Source: Massilia rubra
GTDB lineage: Bacteria > Pseudomonadota > Gammaproteobacteria > Burkholderiales > Burkholderiaceae_D
Length of the DNA stretch: 64,000 bases
Direction of reading: 5' to 3'
NCBI RefSeq assembly: GCF_011682065.1
Contig: NZ_VUYU01000003.1
Location: forward strand, 248,001 to 312,000
Both the position numbers and the translations under genes were made by a program. Of the stretch, positions 26,216-34,410 are shown piece by piece; the first letter of the stretch is position 1; each line of letters opens with the position of its first letter. The notes beneath the pieces are model-generated. The model searched no databases and was not told the origin of the DNA. It was given only the letters and a program-made list of their open reading frames with translations.

Positions 26216-26449
26216 ATTGAGCCGAGATTCTGAACTCTGGACTGATACTGTGAAATTTGAGCCGATATCTCGAGCATTTGGGCCGATATCGAAATTTTGA
26301 GCCGATACTGGGATTTTGAGCCAATATTCCTGATATTTGAGCCGATTTAGCCAAATTTGAGCCGATACAAAGTAAATGTGAGCCGATTTTGGCGGATCTG
26401 GCCTGAATTTAGGTAGAATCGGCCCATAGATCGGCCCATGATCGGCCCA
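26216..26449. promoter_or_regulatory. Operator-like array: about ten 20-bp direct repeats plus three inverted half-units
   Basis: A 13-base unit TTTGAGCCGATAT recurs with starts at 26216, 26236, 26256, 26277, 26296, 26315, 26336, 26356 and 26377, with a degenerate tenth at 26397. The spacing is 19-21 bases. ATCGGCCCA, the reverse of TGGGCCGAT, then occurs at 26418, 26430 and 26441, spaced 11-12 bases. The last copy ends two bases before the ATG of the Fic-family gene. Units lie on one DNA face at about two helical turns, then one turn. The arrangement suggests cooperative binding by a repressor, possibly the winged helix of the adjacent gene. Confidence 0.85.
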
Positions 26450-26451
26450 AA

Positions 26452-27837
26452 ATGTTAAGTAAAGACCACCTGACACCCGAAGCTCTACTGCAAGCCTTTG
26501 GCGACATTGCCACGGCTGGGAACGAGTTCGTCTCGTCTTCCCAGCTAGTCAACGCGACTGGCTCAAGCAGGTCTACGGTGAAGAGAATGCTGTCGCGGTT
26601 GGCATCAGCCGGCAAGGTCGAGGTAACGAGCAGGGGCCGCGCAACGCGATATCGCTTGCTGACAAGCGATGCTACTGTTGTCCCTCAACCGACAGCAACA
26701 GCCACGCCCACCAGCGCCATCTCCACCGACGAGGGACCCCGCTGGAGCGCCGCCAGCCTGCAGCTCCGGCAACAACTGACACGGCCTGTGGCGGCCCGCA
26801 CCCCCGTCACGTATCACCGGGAATTTGTCGACAACTACAAGCCCAACGACACTTTCTTGCTGTCTCCTGAACTCGCGGACGAACTGGTTGCGCTCGGCCA
26901 CCTCCCCGGCCGGCTTCCGGCGGGAACGTATGCCCGTAAAGTGCTGGAGCAATTGCTGATCGACCTGTCATGGTCATCCTCTCGTCTCGAAGGTAATCGC
27001 TACACCCTTATGGATACGGAAAGGCTGTTCAAAAGCGGCGCTGCCGCGACCGACAGCGATGCCATCATGCTGCTCAATCACAAAGCTGCCATCGAGTTCA
27101 TTGTGGAGGCGGTTCCCCTGCAAGGGCTCAATACCCGTCTGGTTCGCAATGTGCACGCCATACTCATGCACGATCTCTTGGTTGATGCTGCGTCACTCGG
27201 CACGATGCGCACGCAAGTCGTCAACGTCAGCGGCAGCACCTACATTCCGTGCCAGGTCCCGGCGGTGCTGGAAGAGATGTTCGAGCGCATCATCCTGAAG
27301 GCGCAGCAAATCAAGAATCCTTTGGAGGCATCCTTTTTCCTCTGGGTAAACCTGGCGTACCTCCAGGCTTTCGAAGACGGCAACAAGCGCGTGAGCCGGA
27401 TCGCCGCCAATATTCCGCTGATGCTGTATAACCAGGCGCCACTGTCGTTTCTGGATGTGGATCGTGAAGATTATGCGCTGGCGATGATGGGTGTGTATGA
27501 AGCGTGCGATGTGTCGATGGCGGTTGACCTCTTCGAATGGACCTATCGGCGCTCCCAGACCAAGTACCAGGCCGCGGCGGGCGCGTTGGATGCGCCGGAT
27601 CCCTTCCGCGTGAAGTATCGCGAAGCACTCAGCGAAGCGGTGGGAACGGTGGTCCGGCGGCGACAACCGATGGCGGAGGCAATAGTTTCACTGGAATTGC
27701 CCGCCGAGGACATGCCACGATTCCAGGAATTGCTCGCACAGGAACTGAACATCCTTGCCGATTTTAACTGTGCGCGCTACCGGCTCGGCATGAAAGAAAC
27801 CCAAGCCTGGATTGACGAAGGCCGCCCTGTCCGCTAG
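26452..27837 (+). CDS. Fic-family protein with N-terminal winged helix and inhibitory motif
   Basis: The 461-residue protein has a winged-helix HTH at residues 24-70, with recognition helix SSRSTVKRMLSRLASAGKV. After a Thr/Pro linker comes the class II Fic inhibitory motif SWSSSRLEGN (S173-N182). The Fic core follows (about 205-345). The catalytic loop reads Q305-A-F-E-D-G-N-K-R-V-S-R316, so Gln replaces the His of the canonical HxFx[D/E]GN[G/K]RxxR motif. Canonical Fic enzymes transfer AMP to proteins through that His; this protein may be inactive or use another chemistry. I recall related proteins with a Gln here, so the change may be family-wide. There is no Shine-Dalgarno ahead of ATG 26452; an operator array abuts it. 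Confidence 0.88.
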   Translation: MLSKDHLTPEALLQAFGDIATAGNEFVSSSQLVNATGSSRSTVKRMLSRLASAGKVEVTSRGRATRYRLLTSDATVVPQPTATATPTSAISTDEGPRWSAASLQLRQQLTRPVAARTPVTYHREFVDNYKPNDTFLLSPELADELVALGHLPGRLPAGTYARKVLEQLLIDLSWSSSRLEGNRYTLMDTERLFKSGAAATDSDAIMLLNHKAAIEFIVEAVPLQGLNTRLVRNVHAILMHDLLVDAASLGTMRTQVVNVSGSTYIPCQVPAVLEEMFERIILKAQQIKNPLEASFFLWVNLAYLQAFEDGNKRVSRIAANIPLMLYNQAPLSFLDVDREDYALAMMGVYEACDVSMAVDLFEWTYRRSQTKYQAAAGALDAPDPFRVKYREALSEAVGTVVRRRQPMAEAIVSLELPAEDMPRFQELLAQELNILADFNCARYRLGMKETQAWIDEGRPVR

Positions 27838-27838
27838 T

Positions 27839-28240
27839 TCAGTGCTCGGTACCGGCGTAAATCCACATCGGCGCGGTGCGGCCGGCGCGTGTGAAGCCCA
27901 GCGATTCGTAGAAGGCGATGGCGTCGCCGTCGGCCGTGAGCATCTGCTGGTGAAAGCCGGCATAGCGCGCGCACAGCTCTTGCATCATCAGGCGTCCGAT
28001 GCCCTTGCGCTGGTGCGCCGGGTCCACCAGGAAATGCGGATAGTAGACCACCAGGTGGCCATCCGAAATGGCGTTGCCGATGCCGACCAAAACGCCATCC
28101 TCGCGCGCGGTGACCAGGCTGTGCGAGTTGCGCAGAGCGGCCATCAGCTGCTCGGGTTTGTCGGCCGAGGACCATTCGTTGGCGCGGTACAGGGCGATGA
28201 CTTCGGCGTCGCCGATCTGGTCGTTCAGGCTGATGATCAT
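27839..28240 (-). CDS. GNAT-family N-acetyltransferase
   Basis: The 133-residue protein starts at ATG 28240 (MIISLNDQIGD). It is a compact single-domain GNAT with motif A FLVDPAHQRKGIGRLMMQEL and C-terminal TADGDAIAFYESLGFTRAG. The substrate is unknown. It converges with the Fic-family gene, the stops being 2 bases apart. The frame is open to 28375, but upstream residues are Arg-rich and not family-like. Confidence 0.85.
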   Translation of the reverse strand: MIISLNDQIGDAEVIALYRANEWSSADKPEQLMAALRNSHSLVTAREDGVLVGIGNAISDGHLVVYYPHFLVDPAHQRKGIGRLMMQELCARYAGFHQQMLTADGDAIAFYESLGFTRAGRTAPMWIYAGTEH

Positions 28241-28311
28241 ACGTAGGGGCCGCAGGCGTCGTTGAGAGTTCTTTATGGTAACAGTCAGCGAGGCAACGCG
28301 CTGGCGCCGCC

Positions 28312-28923
28312 CTACAGCACGCGCTGGAAGGTTTGCCGCACCCAGTCGCGCTCGCCGTAATCGAAATGCCACCATTCGCTGGCGATGCCGACAAACCCGG
28401 CCTGCGCCATTGCGGCGCGCAACAGTTGGCGGTTTTGCACCTGCAGCGGCGTCAGTTCTCCGCGCGCCAGCAGCACGTCTTCACGCGCCGGATGCGAACG
28501 TTCGCTCATGTCGTCAAACCCCGTTCCCATGTCGAGTTCGCACCCGGTCTCGTCGAGAATGGTGATGTCGAGCGCCATGCCGAACGAGTGGATCGAACCG
28601 CGCTCGGGCGGCGCCAGGTACATGCGCAGGCCGGTGCCGTCGAGCGCGTCCCACAGCGCTTCCTGCACCCGCTGCGGGCGCAGCGCGTCGAGGATCAGCG
28701 CGGTGCAGCCGGGCCGCTCGCGGGCCAGCCAGGCCACCACCTGTTCCAGCGCGCTAGCGGCGTCAACGTGCAACCAGGCGCAGTCGAACGGCGAATACAA
28801 GTCGCGCCCGGTGAAGTTGTCCGGTCCCGCGTAGCGCAAGTCGACCGCGATGCCGCCAATGCTCGACAAATGGCGGAAGTCGGCGCATTGGCCGACCTGT
28901 TCGATCGGCAAGACGTCGATCAT
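28312..28923 (-). CDS. D-alanyl-D-alanine dipeptidase (M15D, VanX/DdpX type)
   Basis: The 203-residue protein has the zinc motif S-x-H-x-x-G-x-A-x-D in GSIHSFGMALDI and the second zinc/catalytic segment EWWHFDYG near the C-terminus. Both fit VanX/DdpX peptidases, which hydrolyse D-Ala-D-Ala. No signal peptide is visible, so it is cytoplasmic as expected for a recycling enzyme. The start codon overlaps the LysR stop (ATGA at 28920-28923). With the amidase and LysR gene it forms an operon. The released D-Ala could feed the divergent D-amino-acid dehydrogenase at 37855. Confidence 0.92.
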   Translation of the reverse strand: MIDVLPIEQVGQCADFRHLSSIGGIAVDLRYAGPDNFTGRDLYSPFDCAWLHVDAASALEQVVAWLARERPGCTALILDALRPQRVQEALWDALDGTGLRMYLAPPERGSIHSFGMALDITILDETGCELDMGTGFDDMSERSHPAREDVLLARGELTPLQVQNRQLLRAAMAQAGFVGIASEWWHFDYGERDWVRQTFQRVL

Positions 28924-29828
28924 GGCGCCACTCCCCGCGTCAGGCATTCGCGCGCCGCCGCACCGATGCAAGCGACCAGGGCACGGGCGCCGTGCGACAG
29001 CGGCGCGTTGCTGGCGGTGAGCAAAAACAGCTGCACGGGAATCGGCGGCGCCCAGGCGCGCCGCTGCACCCTGGCGTCCTGCGCCGACGCCGCCGTGAAC
29101 GGATCGACCACCGCCATGCCGGCGCCAGCCTCGACCAGAGAGCGGGCGATCTGGTAAGTCTGCACCACCGTGTGGAACACCGGATGGACGCCTTGCGCCT
29201 CGCAGGCGGCCACCAGCTGTTCGCCGAGCGGGTCGTTATCGGCATGGCCGATCAGTTCGCCACTCAATCCCTCGGCGCCGACCGGCTGGCCGCACGCGTC
29301 CTCGTCCCAGCTCCCTAGCGGGGCAATGACCGTCATCACGCCCTCGGCCAGCGCTTCGGCCACGATGCCGGGGTGGCGCGGGTCTTGCAGCGACAGGGCC
29401 AGGTCGGCTTCGCCCAGGCGCAGGGTCTGGACGATTTCGCTGGTGTGGTGCGTGCCGAGCTCGCAGCGGGTGTGCGGGAACGCCTTGCGCCACACCGTCA
29501 TGGCCTGCGGCAGCACGCTGATGGCGATCGTCGGCGTGGCGACCAGGCGGATGGTGTCGACCGCGCCACCCTTGAGGCTGGCGGCGAGGCGACGGATGCC
29601 TTGCAGGTCGCGGTGCAGTTTTTCGGTTTCGGCGAACAGGCGGTGCGCCTCGGGCTTGGGATAGAGCTTGCCGCGCACGCGCTCGAACAGCGGCATGCCC
29701 AGTTGCAGCTCGCAATGCTGCAAAACCTTGGTCACGGCCGGCTGCGAAATGTGCAGCACCTGGGCCGCGCCGCTGATCGTGCCCACCTGCATGATGGCGT
29801 GGAAGACTTCGATGTGGCGCAGGCGCAT
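28920..29828 (-). CDS. LysR-type transcriptional regulator inside the amidase-dipeptidase operon
   Basis: The 302-residue protein has an N-terminal winged helix (MRLRHIEVFHAIMQVGTISGAAQVLHISQPAVTKVLQHCE). A LysR co-inducer-binding domain follows, with VATPTIAISVLPQAMTVWRKAFP and SLVEAGAGMAVVDPFTAA. It lies 7 bases after the amidase stop and overlaps the dipeptidase start. Unlike typical LysR genes it is embedded in the operon rather than divergent from it. A muropeptide fragment would be a sensible inducer, by analogy with AmpR; this is inference. Confidence 0.93.
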   Translation of the reverse strand: MRLRHIEVFHAIMQVGTISGAAQVLHISQPAVTKVLQHCELQLGMPLFERVRGKLYPKPEAHRLFAETEKLHRDLQGIRRLAASLKGGAVDTIRLVATPTIAISVLPQAMTVWRKAFPHTRCELGTHHTSEIVQTLRLGEADLALSLQDPRHPGIVAEALAEGVMTVIAPLGSWDEDACGQPVGAEGLSGELIGHADNDPLGEQLVAACEAQGVHPVFHTVVQTYQIARSLVEAGAGMAVVDPFTAASAQDARVQRRAWAPPIPVQLFLLTASNAPLSHGARALVACIGAAARECLTRGVAP

Positions 29829-29835
29829 GGCGGGC

Positions 29836-30630
29836 TTATGCCGCTGGCTTGATGGCGGGCGCCGTCAGGGCGTCGAGCAGGGCCGCCGTTTCGGCGTCGG
29901 GCGCGCCATCGATGGTGACCGGGCGGTATTTCATCTGGAAGGCGGCGATGACGTTGCGGGTCGCTTCGTCGAGCAGGCCGGTCTGCGGCACCGCGTAGCC
30001 GACCGTGGCCAGGCGCGCCTGGAACCAGGCGACGTCGGGCAGCATCAGGTCGTACACGGGGCGCGCGGCGGCCACTTTGGCGGCGTCGGGCCAGGCCACC
30101 AGGCCGTGCCGGGCCAGCTGGTCCCATGGGAACATCGGGCCGGGGTCTTGCTTGCGCTGGGGGGCGATGTCGCTGTGGCCGAGGATGTTTTCGGGCGGGA
30201 TGTTGTGGCGCTTGACGATGTCTTGCAGCAGCACGATCAGGCGGTCGACCTGGGCTTGCGGGAAGGGGTACCAGATGCGGCCGGTGGGCGATTCGGTGAA
30301 GCCGGGGTTAACGATTTCGATGCCGATCGAGCTGCCGTTGAGCAGGGTGTAGTTTTTCCAGTTCGATACGCCGGCGTGGTTGGACTGGCGCGTTTCGTCG
30401 ACCAGGCCGTAGACGATGGGGGCGGCTTCATCGGTCAGCAGGTAGTGGCTGCTCACCGTTTGCTGGGTTAGTACCTTGATCGATTGCGGCAGGTTGATGG
30501 CCGTGTAGTGCAGGACCACGAACTTGACGCGGCTGCTCTGGCCCTTGGCCGAGTAGGTGTGGTCGATGGCGGGGCCGGTGGCACAGCCGGTGAGCAGGGC
30601 GATCAGGAGCGTGGCGAGAAGGGTTTTCAT
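29836..30630 (-). CDS. N-acetylmuramoyl-L-alanine amidase, AmiD-type lipoprotein
   Basis: The 264-residue protein has a lipoprotein signal (MKTLLATLLIALLTGC, Cys 16). The amidase_2 zinc domain shows VKFVVLHYTA (first His), SNHAGVSNWKN and ILGHSDIAPQRKQDPGPMFPW (second His). A C-terminal peptidoglycan-binding helix domain has the TGLLDEATRNVIAAFQMKYRP signature. It matches outer-membrane AmiD, which strips stem peptides from anhydro-muropeptides. Upstream lies a palindromic repeat at 30665-30755 that overlaps the preceding kinase gene. Confidence 0.93.
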   Translation of the reverse strand: MKTLLATLLIALLTGCATGPAIDHTYSAKGQSSRVKFVVLHYTAINLPQSIKVLTQQTVSSHYLLTDEAAPIVYGLVDETRQSNHAGVSNWKNYTLLNGSSIGIEIVNPGFTESPTGRIWYPFPQAQVDRLIVLLQDIVKRHNIPPENILGHSDIAPQRKQDPGPMFPWDQLARHGLVAWPDAAKVAAARPVYDLMLPDVAWFQARLATVGYAVPQTGLLDEATRNVIAAFQMKYRPVTIDGAPDAETAALLDALTAPAIKPAA

Positions 30631-30664
30631 CGGTCAGTAAAGGAGGTAGAAGTTCAAGTTCCCC

Positions 30665-30755
30665 CCGTCATTCCCGCGCAGGCGGGAATCCAAGTTTCAC
30701 GCTTAGTTGCTGGCTGCGCTACGAACTTGGGTTCCCGCCTGCACGGGAACGACGG
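30665..30755. repeat. Palindromic dispersed repeat, long form (copy 3)
   Basis: The left arm is CCGTCATTCCCGCGCAGGCG at 30665, with the complementary right arm ending at 30755. The loop contains CGAACTTGGGTTCCCGCC, shared with copies at 61878 and 62050. The last 17 codons of the sugar-kinase gene, including its stop at 30703, lie inside it. Confidence 0.9.
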
Positions 30756-31644
30756 CGGTGGCGGCTAAACGCGCCGCCGCATGATGAGCGCAGGCTGTCG
30801 TTTGCGTCAAGCTTAGCGCATCCGGCAACTCGCTGCGCATCGTGTTCACAATCAGCGGATGCAGCGTGGCTGCGCGACCGGCCAGCGCCACCGGGCGCGC
30901 ACCGAAACGCGCCGTCAGCGCCCGCGCCAGGCGCGCCAGTTCGCGTCCCGCTTCCATCAAAATCGCCGCCGCCACGGGATCGGCGTCCGCACTGGCGGCC
31001 ACCGCCAGCGCCAGCCGCCCGACCGCGCCGCGTTCCTGTCCATACATGAACTGGCGCGACAGCGCCCAATCGTCGCCGCCAATCTGCGCAAACACGGCCT
31101 GCGCCATCGGCGACGCGCGCCAGCGGCCCGGTTCTTCATCCTCGTTGCGCCAGATGTGGCGCAGCGCCTCGCGCGCGATCCAGAAGCCGCCACCGCCGTC
31201 GTCCAGGATCACGCCGCGTCCGCCGGCACGCTGAAACACGCCATCGGCATCGATAAAGGCGCCGATCGAGCCGGTCCCGGCGTACACCAGGTAACCTTCG
31301 CCCGGCGCAAAACTGGCCAGGTAAGCGATTTCGATATCGCTGCTCAGCACCACCGCTTCGGGCGGCAAGCCGAGCGGCGCGGCAAGCCACTGCCGCAACT
31401 GCGCGCCATCGCCGCCGAAACCGGTCAAGCCGGCGCGCACCGTGTGCGGCTGGCCGTGCACCAGCACACTGGCCGCCAGCGCGGCAAAACTGGCTTGCAC
31501 ACTGGCGCGACCGTCGCTACTACCCATCTGCAAGGCCGACAAGCCGGCCAGCTCGCCCTCGGCCAGGATTGTGCCGTCGGCCGCCGCCAGCGCCCAGCGC
31601 GTGCTGGTGCCGCCGGCATCGATGCCCAGGCCCGGTCCACTCAT
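30703..31644 (-). CDS. BadF/BadG-type sugar kinase (GlcNAc/MurNAc kinase-like) with repeat-derived C-terminus
   Basis: The 313-residue ASKHA-fold protein begins GLGIDAGGTSTRWALAAADG (phosphate-1 loop). VYAGTGSIGAFID and ILDDGGGGFWIAREAL form the second phosphate/sugar region, and ALAGRAATLHP precedes the adenosine motif. It belongs to the BadF/BadG ATPase group that includes N-acetylglucosamine kinases. With murQ and the AmpG-like gene nearby, an amino-sugar or anhydroMurNAc kinase role is likely. The last residues, VVPVQAGTQVRSAASN, are encoded by a dispersed palindrome rather than family sequence. It overlaps the GHL10-type gene by 4 bases. Confidence 0.85.
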   Translation of the reverse strand: MSGPGLGIDAGGTSTRWALAAADGTILAEGELAGLSALQMGSSDGRASVQASFAALAASVLVHGQPHTVRAGLTGFGGDGAQLRQWLAAPLGLPPEAVVLSSDIEIAYLASFAPGEGYLVYAGTGSIGAFIDADGVFQRAGGRGVILDDGGGGFWIAREALRHIWRNEDEEPGRWRASPMAQAVFAQIGGDDWALSRQFMYGQERGAVGRLALAVAASADADPVAAAILMEAGRELARLARALTARFGARPVALAGRAATLHPLIVNTMRSELPDALSLTQTTACAHHAAARLAATAVVPVQAGTQVRSAASN

Positions 31645-33284
31645 GGCGTGAGGACCGGAACGCGTTCGCTTTCGTTACCGAGGCGGTCGACGGCGCTGAC
31701 GAACACGGCGCTGGCAGGGCCGTGCTTGACGTCGTCCTGCACAATCCAGTCGGCACGCGATGCGGGCACCACGGCAAAGCGCCATTCGCCGCCGTGGCGC
31801 GACCAGATCGCGTACTGCGCGTTCGACTTGCCGGCCGTGAGCTTGAGCGCCACGCCATTGCCCTCGCGCCGCGCAGTCACCGTCGGCACGCCTGGCGCCT
31901 CGGTTCCCAGCCATGGCGAGGCCGGCACCAGCGCCGGGGCAATGTAGTGGCCGGCCTTGAGCTGGTCGGTCAGGCCCTGGCGGTTTTCCATCAGCGCCAC
32001 CATGCTGAAATGCACGTGCCCGCCGGCGCCCGCGCGACTGCGCGTGACGCCGATCTGCTGCACGATTTCCCTGGCCGGGACGCCTTTGCTGGCGGCGCCG
32101 ACACGGCTGGTGAGCAGCCCCGGCCAGATATGGCGCCGCTTGCCGTTCTGCGCCACCCAGTAGTCGAGCAGCACGTCGTAGGCTTGCGGCGCCTGGGCGA
32201 TCGGCCAGTACAGCTGCGGCGACAGATAATCGAGCCAGCCATTGGCGAGCCATAGTTCGGCGTCGGCGTAGAGCTTGTCGTACTGGCTGAAGCCGACGAT
32301 GCCTTTCGGACGGCGGTCCGGACGGCCGACGCCGAACGGGCTGATGCCGACCCGCACCCAGCTTTTTTCGCGGTGGATGCCGGTGTACATCGCTTCGATC
32401 AGCTTGTTGACGTTCTGGCGGCGCCAGTTGGCACGGTCAAGCTTGCCGCCGGAGAGCAGATAGCGCTGCCAGGCCGGCTGGTCGGGAAACTCCAGCTCGG
32501 CCTTGGGCGCCCAGGCGCCGTCCAGCGCGGCTGTCTCGGCACCGCTGGCGCCGGGCGCTTCGATCGGGTAGGGATAAAAATAGTCGTCCAGGTGCACGCC
32601 GTCGATGTCGTAGCGGCGCACCACGTCGAGGATCACGTCGAGCGTATGTTTCGACGCCGATTCTTCGCCCGGGTCCATCCACAGAAAGCGCCCATAGGTT
32701 TTCACGGCGGCCGGATTGGATTTGGAAATATGGTCGTGCGCGGGCGCCGACTTGGCGGTGGCGTGGCGCGCGCGGTAGGGGTTGAACCAGGCGTGCAGTT
32801 CCAGCCCGCGCGCGTGGGCTTGCGTCACCCAGAACTTGAGCGGGTCGTACCAGGGCTGGGGGGCCTGGCCCTGGGTGCCGCTCAGGTACTCGGTCCACGG
32901 CTCCAGCTTGGATGGATAGATGGCGTCGGCGCTCGGACGCACCTGCAGCACGATGGCGTTCAGGTTCATCGCCTTGGCGCGGTCGAGGATGGCGATGGCT
33001 TCGGCCTGCTGTTTCTCGGCCGACAGATTGGCGCGCGAGGGCCAGTCGATATTGGCCACCGTCGAGACCCAGGCGGCGCGAAACTCGCGCGGGGCCAGCG
33101 GCGGCACGGTCTCGCTGCCGCCCTGGATGGTGGCCGGGCTGGGCGTCACGCCATATGCCGCGCCCGGCGCCACCGGCTTGTCCGTGGTGCACGCTGTCAT
33201 CAACCCGCTCAGCGCGATGGCGCCGGCTACTCCTGCTCGCGCAAATGCGCGTCTTGTCCTGTTCGGCTGCAAACCATTCCCCAA
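31641..33284 (-). CDS. GHL10-type glycoside hydrolase-like lipoprotein (YngK family)
   Basis: The 547-residue protein has a signal with Arg pairs (TRRAFARAGVAGAIALSG) and a Cys at the lipobox-like LMTAC. The (beta/alpha)8 hydrolase domain includes FRAAWVSTVANIDWPS, MNLNAIVLQVRPSADAIYPS, GLELHAWFNPYRARH and YDIDGVHLDDYFYPYP. The Asp pair in HLDDYFYP is the conserved site of these GHL10 proteins. A fibronectin-like tail follows. Substrates are poorly known; one studied member acts on denuded peptidoglycan glycan. The start is TTG 33284 or TTG 33272. It is one base after the acyltransferase stop and overlaps the kinase gene. Confidence 0.87.
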   Translation of the reverse strand: MGNGLQPNRTRRAFARAGVAGAIALSGLMTACTTDKPVAPGAAYGVTPSPATIQGGSETVPPLAPREFRAAWVSTVANIDWPSRANLSAEKQQAEAIAILDRAKAMNLNAIVLQVRPSADAIYPSKLEPWTEYLSGTQGQAPQPWYDPLKFWVTQAHARGLELHAWFNPYRARHATAKSAPAHDHISKSNPAAVKTYGRFLWMDPGEESASKHTLDVILDVVRRYDIDGVHLDDYFYPYPIEAPGASGAETAALDGAWAPKAELEFPDQPAWQRYLLSGGKLDRANWRRQNVNKLIEAMYTGIHREKSWVRVGISPFGVGRPDRRPKGIVGFSQYDKLYADAELWLANGWLDYLSPQLYWPIAQAPQAYDVLLDYWVAQNGKRRHIWPGLLTSRVGAASKGVPAREIVQQIGVTRSRAGAGGHVHFSMVALMENRQGLTDQLKAGHYIAPALVPASPWLGTEAPGVPTVTARREGNGVALKLTAGKSNAQYAIWSRHGGEWRFAVVPASRADWIVQDDVKHGPASAVFVSAVDRLGNESERVPVLTP

Positions 33285-33285
33285 T

Positions 33286-34410
33286 TTAAACTTTTACAAA
33301 CCACTTCTTGCGCCACATGGTCCATGCGATCAAGAACATTGCCGCATTAAACAGCAGAGCATAAAGCAAAGAGCTGTTGACAGGCGACACGCCAAGCGCC
33401 GTCACCTGTGCATACAGGCGCGCCGCCAGGGGCACGCCGCCGGGTGCGATAAAACCCAGCATTTTAGACACCAGTCCGGAAAAGGCGAAGATGAACAGCG
33501 CATTCATGCCGTAAATGATGAGCGGGGTGCTCCAGCGCGCCGCCGCGTTGCGGATTGCCGCATGGGGATTGGCGTCGAGCAACCAGTAAAAACTGGAAAA
33601 CACGATCAGCGCCCAGCCGGTCATGAACAGGCAGAACGAGGGTGTCCACAGGCTTTTGTTGATCGGCATCAGGATCACGTCGAGCATGGAACCGATCCAC
33701 AGCAGCGCCAGGCCGGCCAGCAACATCCAGACGGTCTGTTCGGTGCGCGAGTGGCCGGATAACAGCCAGCGCCCCGCCAGCACGCCCAGAAGCTGGCTGC
33801 ACAGGGCGGGAATGGTCGAGAGCAAGCCTTCGGGGTCCCAGGTTTTGGATTGTGGCCACAGGTGGCCGTCCAGCAGCAGGCGGTCGAGGTAAGCGCCAAA
33901 GTCCTGGCCCGGTTCGAGCACGCCGGCGCCGATGCCAGGCACGGGTACGAGCAGCATCAGCACGCTGTAGAGCGCCAGCAAGCCGATAATCCACAGCACT
34001 TGCTGGCGCCAGCTGAAATACAGCACGATGGGCGCGGCCAGCAGGGTGCAGATGGCGATGCGTTGCAGCACGCCGGGGATGCGCACGGTGGACAAGTCGA
34101 ACCCCGGAATCAGGTTCAGCGCCAGGCCGATCAGGAAGATGATGCCGGCGCGTAGCGCCAGTTTGCGCAGCAGGGCCGGTTTGTCGGCGCCGGCGGCGGC
34201 CAGGCGGCCCAGCGAGAACGCCATCGAGACGCCGCCGATGAACAGAAAAAATGGAAAAATCCAGTCGGTGAAGGTCCAGCCGTGCCAGTGCGCATGCGCC
34301 AGCTGGGAATACAGATGGCTCCAGTCGCCCGGATTGTTCACCAGGGTCATGGCCGCGATGGTGAAACCGCGGAAGGCGTCCAGCGAGGCGAGGCGGGCCG
34401 GCGCCGTCAT
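33286..34410 (-). CDS. Membrane acyltransferase, heparan-alpha-glucosaminide N-acetyltransferase-like (DUF5009)
   Basis: The 374-residue protein has about ten membrane helices. It opens with RLASLDAFRGFTIAAMTLVNNPG, the signature of the YeiB/NagX/HGSNAT group, followed by HAHWHGWTFTDWIFPFFLFIGG with conserved His/Asp. Such proteins are thought to acetylate amino sugars across the membrane. In a peptidoglycan-recycling operon, glucosamine or anhydro-sugar acetylation is a reasonable guess. The start overlaps the AmpG-like stop by ATGA. The larger frame to 35649 is a shadow of the permease gene. Confidence 0.87.
   Translation of the reverse strand: MTAPARLASLDAFRGFTIAAMTLVNNPGDWSHLYSQLAHAHWHGWTFTDWIFPFFLFIGGVSMAFSLGRLAAAGADKPALLRKLALRAGIIFLIGLALNLIPGFDLSTVRIPGVLQRIAICTLLAAPIVLYFSWRQQVLWIIGLLALYSVLMLLVPVPGIGAGVLEPGQDFGAYLDRLLLDGHLWPQSKTWDPEGLLSTIPALCSQLLGVLAGRWLLSGHSRTEQTVWMLLAGLALLWIGSMLDVILMPINKSLWTPSFCLFMTGWALIVFSSFYWLLDANPHAAIRNAAARWSTPLIIYGMNALFIFAFSGLVSKMLGFIAPGGVPLAARLYAQVTALGVSPVNSSLLYALLFNAAMFLIAWTMWRKKWFVKV

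Noticed and set aside
26216-26449. The repeat array as a CRISPR
   Set aside because: Units are 13 bases on a 20-base period with 6-8-base degenerate gaps. Repeats are imperfect and there are no cas genes.
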